From Variovorax sp. PBL-E5 (GTDB taxonomy: Bacteria; Pseudomonadota; Gammaproteobacteria; Burkholderiales; Burkholderiaceae_C): DNA of 64,000 nt. Numbering within the stretch: position 1 is the stretch's first letter; every line of letters starts with the position of its first letter. The notes below the pieces were generated by a model, which saw only the letters and a program-made list of their open reading frames with translations, made no database searches and was not told where the DNA came from. A program made the position numbers and the translations under genes. Below, piece after piece: positions 46,244 to 55,788 of this stretch. The stretch spans positions 1 through 64,000 of the forward strand of contig NZ_LR594671.1 in the NCBI RefSeq assembly GCF_901827185.1. The letters are read 5' to 3'.

Positions 46244-46852
46244 CTACTTGCTCGGTGCTTCCGCCTTCAGTGCTTCCTGCACGGCAGGACGCGCGCCGAC
46301 GCGCGCATGCCAGGACTGCACGTTGGGATAGGGCGATAGGTCGAAGCCGGTGGGCTTGGCCCAGTTGGTGACGGTGAAGAGATAGCCGTCGGCGACGGTG
46401 AAGTGCTCGCCCATCAGGTAGTCCTTGCCCTCGAGCTCACTGTTCAACCATCCGTAGCGCGCCTTGAGCTTGTTCTTCGCGATGGTCTTGGCTTCTTCGG
46501 GCATGTTGGGGTTGAACATCGGCGAGAAGCCCTTGTGGATCTCGGTGCCGATGAAGGTCAGCCATTCCTGCAGCCGGTAGCGCGACAGCGTGCCATTGGC
46601 GGGAGCCAGATTCTTGGTGGGCGCGAGGTCGGCGATGTACTGGACGATGGCCGGCCCTTCGCGCAGCCGCGTGCCGTCGTCGAGCTCGAGCATCGGCACA
46701 TAGCCGAGGGGGTTGATGCCGTAGTAGTCGGTGCCGTCTTGCAGCTTGTGGCTCTTGGTGCTGGCGAGCACGGGTTCGAAGGCAAGTCCGGCTTCGCGCA
46801 GCGCGATGTGAGGGGACAGCGAGCAGGCGCCCGGCGAGTAGTACAGCTTCAT
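46244..46852 (-). CDS. Glutathione S-transferase (beta class)
   Basis: The 202-residue enzyme starts MKLYYSPGACSLSPHIALREAG; the Cys10 in GACSLSPHI is the beta-class catalytic residue. GPAIVQYIAD and the C-terminal FTVADGYLFTV are the usual glutathione-binding and N-capping motifs. It conjugates glutathione to electrophiles. It is convergent with the MFS gene, 22 bases apart. Length is normal. Confidence 0.92.
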   Translation of the reverse strand: MKLYYSPGACSLSPHIALREAGLAFEPVLASTKSHKLQDGTDYYGINPLGYVPMLELDDGTRLREGPAIVQYIADLAPTKNLAPANGTLSRYRLQEWLTFIGTEIHKGFSPMFNPNMPEEAKTIAKNKLKARYGWLNSELEGKDYLMGEHFTVADGYLFTVTNWAKPTGFDLSPYPNVQSWHARVGARPAVQEALKAEAPSK

Positions 46853-47024
46853 GCGATGACTCCAAAGGATGGGAAACGTTCTTGCGAACTGAGCCGATGC
46901 TAGCGGTTTATGGCGATCGCGTTTTGTCCTACGACGCGTTGCGAGGAGTGACTATCGGGACAAGGCCGGGCGCTTCCTATGCTCCCTCGCGGTGCGGCGG
47001 ATGTCCGCACGAAGGAGATTGCTC

Positions 47025-47210
47025 ATGTTGAAGTACGCGATCGTATTCGCCGTCATCTCGCTGGTGGCCGGTGCGCTGGGCTTCGGCGGTGTGGCGGCAG
47101 GCGCGGCTGGCATCGCGAAGGTTCTGTTCGGGCTGTTCCTGATCCTGGCCGTCGTGTTCCTGGTGCTTGCGGCGCTGGGCGTTGGCGCCGTGAAGAAGGC
47201 GTTGGACTGA
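47025..47210 (+). CDS. DUF1328 family small membrane protein
   Basis: The 61-residue protein ([22 protein letters not shown] then two hydrophobic helices and a VGAVKKALD end) is the DUF1328/YtjA-type small membrane protein, common in proteobacteria and often stress-linked, with unknown function. GAAGGAGATTGCTC before the ATG is a strong ribosome binding site. Confidence 0.85.
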   Translation: MLKYAIVFAVISLVAGALGFGGVAAGAAGIAKVLFGLFLILAVVFLVLAALGVGAVKKALD

Positions 47211-47562
47211 TGGCGCAGCTTGTTCCGCGTTGGCCACGCGTGCAGCCTTTGGTGGCGCTGCTGCAAAGTCCCGCTCATCGCGCCGTGCGGGTGTTGCATG
47301 TGACGCAGTCGAACTGGCAGGTCGGAAACAAGCGTCGCCCGTGCGCCTGTGGCCTGCAAAAAGCCGGGAAGCGCTAGATTCCTCGCTGCGGTCCGTCGCC
47401 GCCCGAAGGCAGGATGGCGATGGTGCTATAAAAAAGATAGCATCAAATCCAGGCGAGGCAATGGAATACGCGGCTCGGGCTTTGTCCCTTGCACTCGCAC
47501 AAAGTGGGCTTGGCGATTAAAATCATCGCCCTTTCGCGCCGCGCGCAGATGCGCTCCACTTC
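47211..47562. other. Non-coding gap upstream of mnmG with two small inverted repeats
   Basis: No gene is supported in these 352 bases. TGCTAT (47424-47429) and ATAGCA (47437-47442) flank an A-rich loop, a kind of hairpin I have seen between genes in related genomes. GGCGAT (47512-47517) and ATCGCC (47525-47530) flank TAAAATC 33 bases before the mnmG start. The latter could be an operator or part of the mnmG leader. No clear -35/-10 pair with good spacing was found. Confidence 0.45.
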
Positions 47563-49518
47563 ATGCTGTATCCCGAAGAATTTGATGTGATCGTCGTTGG
47601 CGGCGGCCATGCCGGCACCGAGGCTGCGTTGGCGGCCGCACGCATGGGCGTGCGCACCTTGCTGTTGACCCACAATATCGAGACGCTGGGACAGATGAGC
47701 TGCAACCCGTCGATCGGCGGCATCGGCAAGGGACATCTGGTCAGGGAAATCGATGCGCTGGGCGGCGCCATGGCCCTCGCGACCGATGAGGCGGGGATCC
47801 AGTTTCGAATTCTCAATTCGAGCAAGGGCCCGGCCGTTCGGGCGACGCGTGCGCAGGCAGATCGCGTGCTCTACAAGGCAGCGATCCGCCACCGGCTGGA
47901 AAACCAACCGAATCTATGGCTGTTTCAGCAAGCGGTCGACGACCTGATGATTGAGGGCGACCGTGTGGTGGGCGCCATCACGCAAGTGGGTATTGGCTTT
48001 CGCGCGCGGACCGTGGTGTTGACGGCCGGCACCTTTCTCGACGGTCGCATCCATGTGGGTCTGGATAACTATCGGGCTGGCCGCGCCGGTGATCCGCCCG
48101 CCATCAGCTTGTCGGCACGCCTCAAGGAACTGAAGCTGCCGCAAGGGCGGCTCAAGACGGGAACGCCGCCGCGACTCGATGGCAGGAGCATCGATTTTTC
48201 GAAGTGCACCGAGCAACCCGGCGACGGCATGCCGGGCGGTGCAGATGCGATGCCAGTCTTCAGCTTCATGGGCCGCGCCGAGATGCATCCACGGCAAATG
48301 GCGTGCTGGATCACCCACACGAACAGCCGCACCCACGAAATCATTCGCTCCGGCTTCGATCGCAGCCCGATGTTCACCGGCAAGATCGACGGGATCGGGC
48401 CACGCTATTGTCCGAGCGTGGAAGACAAGATCAACCGCTTTGCGGACAAGGAAAGCCATCAGATTTTTCTGGAGCCCGAGGGCCTGTCGACCAACGAGTA
48501 CTACCCGAACGGCATTTCGACGAGCCTGCCTTTCGACGTTCAATATCGGCTGGTCCGTTCGATGGCGGGGCTGGAGAACGCCCACATTCTCCGGCCCGGC
48601 TATGCGATCGAATACGACTACTTCGATCCGCGAGAACTCAAGAGCAGCTTCGAGACACGGGCGATTCAAGGACTTTTCTTTGCTGGCCAAATCAACGGGA
48701 CGACTGGCTACGAAGAAGCGGCCGGCCAAGGGCTCTTTGCTGGCGTCAATGCCGCATTGCAATGCCGAGCGGAAGCCCCGTGGCTGCCTCGTCGCGACGA
48801 GGCCTACCTCGGCGTCCTGGTGGATGACCTGATTACCAAAGGGGTCACTGAGCCATATCGCATGTTCACCAGCCGGGCCGAGTTCCGGCTTCAGCTGCGC
48901 GAAGACAATGCCGACATGCGTCTCACAGAGGCGGGGCGCAAGCTGGGCTTGGTCGACGATGCGCGCTGGGATGCGTTTTCGCGCAAACGCGATCTTGTTT
49001 CACGTGAAACACAGCGGCTGGCGTCGATATGGGTCAATCCTCGCAATCTGCCGGCGAGCGAGTCCGAGCGCGTGCTCGGCAAGGCCATCGAGCATGAATA
49101 CAGCCTGGGTGATCTATTGCGCAGGCCCAGTGTGAGTTACGACGCCTTGATGTCGCTCGATGATGGCAAATACGCGGGCGCCGAGATGCTGGGCGAGGCT
49201 GAGATCGAGCAGATCGAAATCGCGGCAAAGTATTCGGGCTACATCGATCGTCAGCACGATGAAGTGGAGCGGGCAGCGCATTTCGAGAATCTCAGGCTGC
49301 CCTTGGATCTGGACTACCACCAGGTTGCGGCACTGAGTTTCGAAGTGAGACAGAAGCTTGCGAAGCACCGCCCGGACACATTGGGCATGGCCTCTCGCAT
49401 TTCGGGGGTGACGCCGGCGGCGATTTCCCTGCTCATGGTCCATCTCCGGAAGGGCGGATACCGTGCCTTCACGCTGCGGCCTGGAGTGGAGGCGGCTGAG
49501 CCTCAGATTGCGGAATGA
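47563..49518 (+). CDS. mnmG: tRNA uridine-34 modification enzyme MnmG (GidA)
   Basis: MnmG with MnmE adds the carboxymethylaminomethyl group to U34 of certain tRNAs. The 651-residue FAD enzyme starts [21 protein letters not shown], has [24 protein letters not shown] and the family cysteine in [19 protein letters not shown], and the C-terminal MnmE-binding helices. It is followed by rsmG with a four-base overlap. A perfect parS site lies inside the gene at 48996-49011. Confidence 0.97.
   Translation: MLYPEEFDVIVVGGGHAGTEAALAAARMGVRTLLLTHNIETLGQMSCNPSIGGIGKGHLVREIDALGGAMALATDEAGIQFRILNSSKGPAVRATRAQADRVLYKAAIRHRLENQPNLWLFQQAVDDLMIEGDRVVGAITQVGIGFRARTVVLTAGTFLDGRIHVGLDNYRAGRAGDPPAISLSARLKELKLPQGRLKTGTPPRLDGRSIDFSKCTEQPGDGMPGGADAMPVFSFMGRAEMHPRQMACWITHTNSRTHEIIRSGFDRSPMFTGKIDGIGPRYCPSVEDKINRFADKESHQIFLEPEGLSTNEYYPNGISTSLPFDVQYRLVRSMAGLENAHILRPGYAIEYDYFDPRELKSSFETRAIQGLFFAGQINGTTGYEEAAGQGLFAGVNAALQCRAEAPWLPRRDEAYLGVLVDDLITKGVTEPYRMFTSRAEFRLQLREDNADMRLTEAGRKLGLVDDARWDAFSRKRDLVSRETQRLASIWVNPRNLPASESERVLGKAIEHEYSLGDLLRRPSVSYDALMSLDDGKYAGAEMLGEAEIEQIEIAAKYSGYIDRQHDEVERAAHFENLRLPLDLDYHQVAALSFEVRQKLAKHRPDTLGMASRISGVTPAAISLLMVHLRKGGYRAFTLRPGVEAAEPQIAE
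48996..49011. promoter_or_regulatory. parS: parS centromere site, perfect, inside mnmG
   Basis: TGTTTCACGTGAAACA is a perfect match to the universal 16-base ParB-binding parS palindrome. parA and parB are 1.9 and 3.3 kb downstream. Codons here read L-V-S-R-E-T, compatible with MnmG, so the site is maintained within coding sequence. ParB loads here and spreads to segregate the origin region. Confidence 0.95.
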
Positions 49519-50153
49519 GCCAGGATCGCCTGCTGCGCGGAGGCGCTTCCGCGCTCGGCATCGAATTGACGGATCGCCAATGCGAGCAACTGCTGGCCTA
49601 CGGCATTCTGATTCTCAAATGGAACAAGGTCTACAACCTGACTGCGTTGAAAGACCCGGCCACCGTGCTGACCCATCACTTGCTCGACAGCTTGGCGGTG
49701 GTGGCGCCTCTTCGTCGTGAGCGGCCGAGTGACGCGACACTGCTGGATGTTGGTGCAGGGGCCGGCTTGCCAGGCGTCGTCATCGCCATCCTGAGGAGCG
49801 ATATTCATGTCACCTGCCTGGACGCTGTGGCGAAGAAGGCGGCATTTGTGCAGCAAGTGGCCGCTGAGTTGGAGCTCGCCAATCTCCGCGGATTGCACGC
49901 GCGCGTCGAGGTATTGAGTGGTAATTACGACATAGTCAGTTCGCGCGCCTTCGCGTCGCTGCCGGACTTCTTTCGCCAGTCCCGGCAGCTGTTGGCCAAA
50001 GAAGGCGTCTGGCTTGCCATGAAGGGGAGGGTGCCGAGCGACGAGCTTGCGCAGTTGCCTCCCGATATCGATGTGTTTCACGTGGAACAACTGAATGTTC
50101 CCAGGCTGGACGCCGAGAGATGCATCGTCTGGGCACGAAAACGCCTCTCTTGA
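49515..50153 (+). CDS. rsmG: 16S rRNA m7G527 methyltransferase RsmG (GidB)
   Basis: The 212-residue methyltransferase has the SAM-binding loop [17 protein letters not shown] and the upstream [26 protein letters not shown] block specific to RsmG, which methylates G527 of 16S rRNA. It overlaps mnmG by four bases. A near-perfect parS (50074-50089) lies near its end. Confidence 0.96.
   Translation: MSQDRLLRGGASALGIELTDRQCEQLLAYGILILKWNKVYNLTALKDPATVLTHHLLDSLAVVAPLRRERPSDATLLDVGAGAGLPGVVIAILRSDIHVTCLDAVAKKAAFVQQVAAELELANLRGLHARVEVLSGNYDIVSSRAFASLPDFFRQSRQLLAKEGVWLAMKGRVPSDELAQLPPDIDVFHVEQLNVPRLDAERCIVWARKRLS
50074..50089. promoter_or_regulatory. parS: parS-like site with one mismatch, inside rsmG
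   Basis: TGTTTCACGTGGAACA differs from the perfect parS by one base. It lies 1.1 kb from the perfect site and 0.8 kb upstream of parA. In the RsmG reading frame it encodes V-F-H-V-E-Q. ParB usually tolerates one mismatch, so a second loading site is likely. Confidence 0.82.
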
Positions 50154-50210
50154 TGAGTGCGGCGCATGGACCTCGCTTAGACTCGACGCTCTCCCATCCC
50201 AGGTAATTTC

Positions 50211-50825
50211 ATGTTCGGTATCGCTGACTACGGCGCATTTGTCGCGGCCATCCTTCTCTTTCTTGCGATCCCCGGCCCAGGGAATCTGGCGCTGATCACT
50301 TCGACGGGGAAAGGCGGAATTCGAGCGGGCCTGGCTGCTACGATGGGCGTGATTGCCGGTGACCAGGTCTTGATGTGGGCGGCCGTGGCTGGTGTCGCGG
50401 CCTTGCTGGCCGCCTATCCGACGGCCTTCAAGGCCGTTCAGTGGCTTGGCGCGGCCTATCTGGCATGGCTGGGGTTCAAGATGCTGGCGGCCAAGCCGGG
50501 TGCCGCTCCGATCCTCAATATTCGCCCAGGCCACTACCTGCGGCTGGCGCTGATGATCACCCTGATGAATCCCAAGGCCATCGTCTTCTATATGGCATTC
50601 TTCCCGCTGTTCGTGGATCCGGTTCGCCATCAAGGGCTCACCACCTTCGCCGTGATGGCCCTCACCATCGCCGCGCTCACCTTCGTCTACGGTCTTTCGG
50701 CCACGCTGCTCACGCATTTTCTGGCCGAGCGTTTGCGGGCCAATCCGCGCATTTCGCGCACCTTCGAAAAACTGGCAGGCGTCTTTCTGATCGCCTTCGG
50801 TGTCAAGCTGGCCGTCTCTCGATGA
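50211..50825 (+). CDS. LysE/RhtB family amino acid exporter
   Basis: The 204-residue protein has about six membrane helices and the LysE family block FLAIPGPGNLALITSTGKGG and LGAAYLAWLGFKML. Members export amino acids such as homoserine or threonine lactone; the substrate here is unknown. It sits between rsmG and parA and is probably an insertion into an otherwise conserved mnmG-rsmG-parAB order. Confidence 0.88.
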   Translation: MFGIADYGAFVAAILLFLAIPGPGNLALITSTGKGGIRAGLAATMGVIAGDQVLMWAAVAGVAALLAAYPTAFKAVQWLGAAYLAWLGFKMLAAKPGAAPILNIRPGHYLRLALMITLMNPKAIVFYMAFFPLFVDPVRHQGLTTFAVMALTIAALTFVYGLSATLLTHFLAERLRANPRISRTFEKLAGVFLIAFGVKLAVSR

Positions 50826-50875
50826 TCAAGACTGGCCTGAGTCCGTTCCTGCCCGCCCGGCGAGGCGCCTGATCC

Positions 50876-51742
50876 ATGGCCAAGATCTTTTGTATTGCCA
50901 ATCAGAAGGGCGGCGTCGGCAAGACGACCACCACGGTCAATCTGGCCGCCGGTTTGGCCAAGGTGGATCAGCGTGTGTTGATGATCGATCTCGATCCTCA
51001 AGGCAATGCGACCATGGGCTCAGGCGTCGACAAGCGCAAACTGGAAACCACGGTCTACGACGTGCTACTGGAGTCGGCTTCGGTTGCCGAAGCGCGGGTC
51101 AAGGCCGACAGGTGCGGCTACGACGTGTTGGGCGCGAACCGCGAACTTGCGGGTGCCGAGGTCGAAATGGTGGCGCTGGACAGGCGCGAAAAGCGGCTGC
51201 GCACGGCGCTGGCAGCCGTCGGAGCCGAGTACGACTTCATTCTGATCGACTGCCCGCCGAGCTTGAGCCTGCTCACGCTCAACGGGTTGTGCGCAGCGCA
51301 TGGCGTGATCGTTCCGATGCAATGCGAGTATTTCGCGCTCGAAGGCCTGACAGACCTGGTCAACACCATCAAGCAGGTGCACGCCAACCTCAACAAGAAT
51401 CTGCAGATCATCGGGCTGCTGCGCGTCATGTTCGATCCGCGTGTCACGCTTCAACAACAGGTCAGCGAGCAGCTCAAGGCGCACTTCGGCGACAAGGTCT
51501 TCGATACCGTGATCCCGCGCAATGTGCGGTTGGCCGAGGCACCGAGCTACGGCCTTCCGGGCGTGGTCTTCGACCCTGCCGCCAAGGGCAGCCTGGCATT
51601 CGTCGCCTTCGCGGAGGAGTTGGTCAAGAAAATGCCACCAGCCAGCGCCTTCGCACCCATCCCGCCCGCTGCACCTCCGGTCGCGGCAGCCAGCCCTGTC
51701 AACGTGCCGCCGGCGGCCGTTCAAGATGCCGACGGGATCTGA
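50876..51742 (+). CDS. parA: Chromosome partitioning ATPase ParA (Soj)
   Basis: The 288-residue ATPase starts [25 protein letters not shown] with the deviant Walker A, then LMIDLDPQGNATMGSGV and the Walker B region DFILIDCPPSLSLLTLNGL. ParA with ParB segregates newly copied origins. The last 35 residues are an Ala/Pro-rich tail (PPASAFAPIPPAAPP), longer than usual. parB follows, but a small hydrolase gene sits between. Confidence 0.95.
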   Translation: MAKIFCIANQKGGVGKTTTTVNLAAGLAKVDQRVLMIDLDPQGNATMGSGVDKRKLETTVYDVLLESASVAEARVKADRCGYDVLGANRELAGAEVEMVALDRREKRLRTALAAVGAEYDFILIDCPPSLSLLTLNGLCAAHGVIVPMQCEYFALEGLTDLVNTIKQVHANLNKNLQIIGLLRVMFDPRVTLQQQVSEQLKAHFGDKVFDTVIPRNVRLAEAPSYGLPGVVFDPAAKGSLAFVAFAEELVKKMPPASAFAPIPPAAPPVAAASPVNVPPAAVQDADGI

Positions 51743-51787
51743 CGTGCCCGAAGGAAAAAGCGTCGACGGCGATCGATTTCAAAGCTG

Positions 51788-52330
51788 ATGGCTGTCTCGA
51801 AAATCCTCCTCCTGCCCGGCTGGCAGAACAGCAATCCTGCGCACTGGCAAAGCCGCTGGGAGTTGATCCATGGCGATCATCGCGTCGATCAGCACGATTG
51901 GATGCGGCCCTTGCGCGGCGACTGGTCGGCGCGCCTCGAGGAAGAAGTGCTGGCCGCGCCCGCGCCTGTGGTGCTCGTCGCGCACAGCCTCGGGTGCATC
52001 CTCGTTGCCGCCTGGGCTGCTCATTCGCGCAACACGCACAAGGTGCGCGCCGCGCTGCTGGTCGCGCCGGGCGATCTGGAACGCGAGGACATTCGACAGA
52101 TGATCCCCGGCTGGGCACCGATCGTGTGGCAAGCCCTCCCATTTCCCTCGTTGCTGGTCGCAGCACGCAACGACCCGTACTGCGAAGCCGAACGTTCTCG
52201 CGAGATGGCGCGCGCTTGGGGTGCGGACTACATCGATGCGGGTTTGCGCGGCCACCTCAACGGCGAATCCGGCCTCGGCGACTGGCCCGAGGGGCGAAAG
52301 CTGCTGAACGACCTACTGAAAGAAAATTGA
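51788..52330 (+). CDS. Alpha/beta-hydrolase of the RBBP9/YdeN family, between parA and parB
   Basis: The 180-residue protein starts ILLLPGWQNSNPAHWQSRWE and has VVLVAHSLGCILVAAWA with the nucleophile Ser, and GLRGHLNGESGLGDWPEG with the catalytic His; this is the RBBP9/YdeN serine hydrolase family. Substrate unknown. It starts 45 bases after parA and ends five bases before the parB ATG, so it is co-transcribed with the partition genes. Confidence 0.88.
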   Translation: MAVSKILLLPGWQNSNPAHWQSRWELIHGDHRVDQHDWMRPLRGDWSARLEEEVLAAPAPVVLVAHSLGCILVAAWAAHSRNTHKVRAALLVAPGDLEREDIRQMIPGWAPIVWQALPFPSLLVAARNDPYCEAERSREMARAWGADYIDAGLRGHLNGESGLGDWPEGRKLLNDLLKEN

Positions 52331-52335
52331 TTTCC

Positions 52336-53277
52336 ATGGCCACCAAAAAACCCAAGGGCCTCGGCCGCGGACTCGAAGCCCTGCTCGGGCCCACCTTCAA
52401 CGGGCCGGACGCCGCGGACGCCGGCGATACCGCGCCTCCGAATCCCACCACGTTGAATCTCGACCAGATGGTGCCAGGCGTGTATCAGCCGCGAACCCGC
52501 ATGGACGAGGGTGCGCTCTACGAACTGGCGGAGAGCATCAAGGCGCAGGGGATCATGCAGCCCATTCTGGTTCGGCGTCTCGATCCCGAGATGGCGCGGA
52601 CCAAGAACGCCGAATTCGAAATCATCGCCGGCGAACGCCGCTTCCGCGCAGCTGGCCTGGCCGGCCTCGACAGCGTACCTGTGCTGGTGCGCGATGTGCC
52701 CAACGAGGCGGCCGCGGCCATGTCGCTGATCGAGAATATCCAGCGCGAGGATCTGAATCCGCTGGAAGAAGCTCAGGGCTTGCAACGTCTTGTAGCTGAG
52801 TTTGGGCTCACTCATGAAACCGCGGCCCAGGCCGTGGGCCGCTCGCGCAGCGCGGCCAGCAATCTGCTGCGCCTGTTGAACCTCGCCGAACCGGCGCAGG
52901 CCATGCTAATGGCTGGCGACATCGACATGGGGCATGCCCGTGCCTTGTTGTCGCTGGACAAGGGCACCCAGATCACTGCCGCCAACCAGATTGCGGCCAA
53001 GAAACTGTCGGTGCGCGAGGCCGAGGCGCTGGTGAAGAAACTGGCCGCCGAGTTCAGTCTCAAGCCCTCGCCGCGCCGCAGTGCCGGTGCGAAGTCACGC
53101 GACCTCGAACGGGTCGAGGAAGAACTGGCCGATCTGCTGGCAGCCGAAGTCGAGGTTCGAATCAAGAAGCGCCACAAGCGCGGCGGCAAGGTCGAGGAAA
53201 GCGGCGAGCTCGCGATTCATTTCGGCTCGCTCGATGCCCTCAATGGGCTGATCGAGCGCATCCGCCAAACGGCCTAG
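52336..53277 (+). CDS. parB: Chromosome partitioning protein ParB (Spo0J), CTP-dependent clamp
   Basis: The 313-residue protein starts with the KKPKGLGRGLEALLG motif that stimulates ParA. It has the CTP-binding blocks YQPRTRMDEGALYELAESI and AGERRFRAAGLAGL (GERRxRA) and ENIQREDLNPLEEA, then the helix-turn-helix (LTHETAAQAVGRSRSAASNLLRLLNL) that reads parS, and a dimerising C-terminus. The ATG at 52336 follows the hydrolase stop by five bases. Two parS sites lie upstream in mnmG and rsmG. Confidence 0.96.
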   Translation: MATKKPKGLGRGLEALLGPTFNGPDAADAGDTAPPNPTTLNLDQMVPGVYQPRTRMDEGALYELAESIKAQGIMQPILVRRLDPEMARTKNAEFEIIAGERRFRAAGLAGLDSVPVLVRDVPNEAAAAMSLIENIQREDLNPLEEAQGLQRLVAEFGLTHETAAQAVGRSRSAASNLLRLLNLAEPAQAMLMAGDIDMGHARALLSLDKGTQITAANQIAAKKLSVREAEALVKKLAAEFSLKPSPRRSAGAKSRDLERVEEELADLLAAEVEVRIKKRHKRGGKVEESGELAIHFGSLDALNGLIERIRQTA

Positions 53278-53350
53278 TTTCTTCCGGCGCATTTCCCCCC
53301 TTCCGGGCAATTGATTCGCCCGCACCGTTGCGCATATGCTCGGCGGCTAC

Positions 53351-53386
53351 ATTTTTTAACTTTGATAACCTTAAGTTTTAGGAGGG
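53351..53386 (+). promoter_or_regulatory. AT-rich leader of the CsgG-like gene
   Basis: The stretch from 53351 to 53380 is markedly AT-rich for this genome and contains AACTT (53358-53362) and AAGTT (53373-53377) as a short inverted repeat, with GATAAC as a possible -10. A very strong ribosome binding site GGAGGG at 53381-53386 follows. The transcription start is not determined. Confidence 0.35.
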
Positions 53387-53393
53387 ATTGACC

Positions 53394-54281
53394 ATGCGCC
53401 TCGCCACACTTCCGCTCGCAACGATTGCGGCGGCGACCCTACTCTTGACCGGCTGCGAAACCACCGACATGCAGATGGGCAGCCAGAGCGCGAAGACGGT
53501 GGCCACCGGCAGCGCGGCCGGCACGGCTTCCACCAACGCCAGCGGCGCACTCGAACGATGCGCTTCCCCGCTGGGCACGGTGTCTCTGATCGAGAACCAG
53601 TCCGCCGGCTGGTACACCATCCTGCGCAACGAATACAAGCTGCCGCCGACCGCCAACCTGCTGCGCCTCCTGGTGCAGCAATCGAACTGCTTCGTCGTGG
53701 TCGAACGCAGCGCGGCGGGCATGAACGCCATGTCGCGCGAGCGCCAGCTCTCGCAGTCGGGCGAAATGCGCCAGGGCAGCAATTTCGGCGCCGGCCAGAT
53801 GGTCGCCTCCGACTACGGCCTGTCGCCTGAAATCGTGTTCAGCAACCAGAACGCGGGCGGCGTGGGCGGCTCCCTCGGTGGCTTGGTAGGCGGCCGCTAC
53901 GGCGGTGTGCTTGCCGCGGTCGGCGGCAACATGCAGACCAAGGAGGCCAGTGCCCTCCTGACGCTCATCGACAACCGCTCGGGCGTACAGGTCGCCGCCT
54001 CCGAAGGCAGCGCTTCCAAGACCGATTTCGGCGCCTTCGGCTCGATCTTCGGCGGCAGCGGAGCCGGCGGGCTTGGCGGCTACACCAACACGGCGCAGGG
54101 CAAGGTGATCAGCGCCGCCTTCATGGACGCCTTCAACCAGATGGTCGTTTCGCTGCGCAACTACAAGGCGCAAACGGTCCAGGGCCAAGGCCTCGGCGGC
54201 GGCGGTCGCTTGGGTGTCGATGGCGGCGCGGCGCCTTCGCAGACTTCGGCACCCGCACCGGCACGCCGCAAGAAGCAGTGA
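53394..54281 (+). CDS. CsgG/HfaB-type outer-membrane lipoprotein
   Basis: The 295-residue protein has a lipoprotein signal (ATLLLTGCETTDMQM) and the CsgG-like core: NLLRLLVQQSNCFVVVERSAAGMNAMSRERQLSQSG, ASDYGLSPEIVFSNQ, and LLTLIDNRSGVQVAASEGSASKTDF. CsgG forms an outer-membrane secretion channel for curli; relatives of this kind are often annotated as peptidoglycan-binding. A Gly-rich stretch (GGVGGSLGGLVGGRYGG) is in the middle. GGAGGG seven bases upstream fixes the start at 53394. It stands alone. Confidence 0.75.
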   Translation: MRLATLPLATIAAATLLLTGCETTDMQMGSQSAKTVATGSAAGTASTNASGALERCASPLGTVSLIENQSAGWYTILRNEYKLPPTANLLRLLVQQSNCFVVVERSAAGMNAMSRERQLSQSGEMRQGSNFGAGQMVASDYGLSPEIVFSNQNAGGVGGSLGGLVGGRYGGVLAAVGGNMQTKEASALLTLIDNRSGVQVAASEGSASKTDFGAFGSIFGGSGAGGLGGYTNTAQGKVISAAFMDAFNQMVVSLRNYKAQTVQGQGLGGGGRLGVDGGAAPSQTSAPAPARRKKQ

Positions 54282-54305
54282 GCGTCGCCCGCAGCCTGGG
54301 GCGAG

Positions 54306-55730
54306 CTACAGGCTGAATATTTTTCCCGGGTTCATGATGTTCTTGGGGTCGAGCGCGCGCTTGATGGTGCGCATCATGTCGACCGCACCGGCACCTGCCT
54401 CGGTCACCAGAAAATCCATCTTGTGCAGGCCGACGCCGTGCTCGCCGGTGCACGTGCCCTCGAGTGCCAGCGCGCGCGACACCAGCGCGTGATTCAGCTT
54501 CTCGGCGGTCACGCGCTCCTCGGGCGCGTTCGGATCGAGCAGATAGCCGAAGTGGAAATTGCCGTCACCCACATGGCCGACCAGGAAGTAGGGGATTCCG
54601 CTCGCATCGGCTTCGGCCACCGATTCGAGCAGGCAATCGGCCAGCCGCGAAATCGGCACGCAGGTGTCCGTCGAGATCACGCGGCAGCCCGGGCGCGACT
54701 GAACGGCCGCGAAGTAGCTGTTGTGGCGCGCGGTCCACAGACGCGTCCGTTCTTCGGGCGTGCTGGCCCATTCGAAGGCCTTGCCGCCGTGACCGCTCGC
54801 CAGCTCCTGCACTGTCTCGGCCTGCTCCTTGACGCCCGCGGGCGAGCCGTGAAACTCCATCAGCAGCATCGGCTCCTCGCGCAAGCCGAGCTTGGCATAG
54901 GCGTTCACCATGCGCACCGTGTTCACGTCGATCAGCTCTACGCGCGCGATCGGCACACCGAGCTGGATGATCTCGATGGTGGTGCGCACGGCCGCCTCGA
55001 TGCTCGGGAACGAACAGATCGCCGCCGACACCGCCTCGGGCAGCGGATAGATGCGCAAGGTGATTTCGGTGACCACGCCGAGCGTGCCTTCACTGCCGAC
55101 GAACAGCCGCGTCAGGTCGTAGCCGGCCGATGACTTCTTGGCCCGCGTGCCGGTGCGAATGACTTCGCCACTCGCCGTCACCACCTCGAGCGCCAGCACG
55201 TTCTCGCGCATCGTGCCGTAGCGCACTGCGTTCGTGCCGCTGGCGCGGGTGGCGGTCATGCCGCCGATCGAGGCGTCAGCACCGGGATCGATCGGGAAGA
55301 AGAGGCCGGTGCTCTTGATCTCCTCGTTCAGCTGCTTGCGCGTGACGCCGGGCTGCACCGTCACCGTGAGATCGTCGGCATTGACCGAGAGTACGCGGTT
55401 CATGCGGCTCACGTCGATGCTGATCCCGCCTTGCACCGCGAGCAGATGCCCTTCGAGCGAAGAGCCGACGCCGAACGCGATCACTGGCACGCCGCACCCG
55501 CTCGCGAGCTTCACTGCATCCGCCACGTCCTGCGTGCTCTCGGCGAAAACCACCGCCGAGGGGGGCGGCGCATCGAAGGACGATTCGTCGCGCCCATGCT
55601 GCGTGCGCACTGCCATGGCGGTCGAGCAGCGGTCCTTGAAATGCGCCTTGAGCGTGTCGATGAAGGCTTCGGGCACGTCGCGCAATGCGATCTCGGGCGT
55701 GAGATGGGTCAAGGCGGTGGGGGCGTTCAT
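54306..55730 (-). CDS. FAD-linked oxidase, D-lactate/glycolate dehydrogenase type
   Basis: The 474-residue flavoprotein has the VAO-type FAD domain (PVIAFGVGSSLEGHLLAVQGGISID, GVTRKQLNEEI, DPGADASIGGMTATRASGTNAVRYG) and the oxidase C-terminal domain (GHVGDGNFHFGYL, EGTCTGEHGVGLHK). The layout matches D-lactate dehydrogenase (cytochrome) of the Dld type, which passes electrons to quinone or cytochrome. Exact 2-hydroxy acid unknown. The ATG at 55730 follows AGGAGAC. It is divergent from the cobalamin adenosyltransferase gene. Confidence 0.9.
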   Translation of the reverse strand: MNAPTALTHLTPEIALRDVPEAFIDTLKAHFKDRCSTAMAVRTQHGRDESSFDAPPPSAVVFAESTQDVADAVKLASGCGVPVIAFGVGSSLEGHLLAVQGGISIDVSRMNRVLSVNADDLTVTVQPGVTRKQLNEEIKSTGLFFPIDPGADASIGGMTATRASGTNAVRYGTMRENVLALEVVTASGEVIRTGTRAKKSSAGYDLTRLFVGSEGTLGVVTEITLRIYPLPEAVSAAICSFPSIEAAVRTTIEIIQLGVPIARVELIDVNTVRMVNAYAKLGLREEPMLLMEFHGSPAGVKEQAETVQELASGHGGKAFEWASTPEERTRLWTARHNSYFAAVQSRPGCRVISTDTCVPISRLADCLLESVAEADASGIPYFLVGHVGDGNFHFGYLLDPNAPEERVTAEKLNHALVSRALALEGTCTGEHGVGLHKMDFLVTEAGAGAVDMMRTIKRALDPKNIMNPGKIFSL

Positions 55731-55788
55731 CGGCGAGTCTCCTGGAGGGGCTACCATTCTACGAACCGCACTTTCAAAAGACATCGAT

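Noticed and set aside
47230..47520. Open frame in the gap upstream of mnmG
   Set aside because: Starts with GTG without a ribosome binding site, runs through two inverted repeats, and has no recognisable motif.
50800..52335. Upstream extension of ParB across parA and the hydrolase gene
   Set aside because: ParB begins at the ATG 52336 with the conserved KKPKGLGRGLEALLG; the extension is an out-of-frame reading of parA and the hydrolase.
55731..55788. Cobalamin riboswitch before the adenosyltransferase
   Set aside because: The gap is 58 bases, too short for a B12 riboswitch, and no B12 box is seen.
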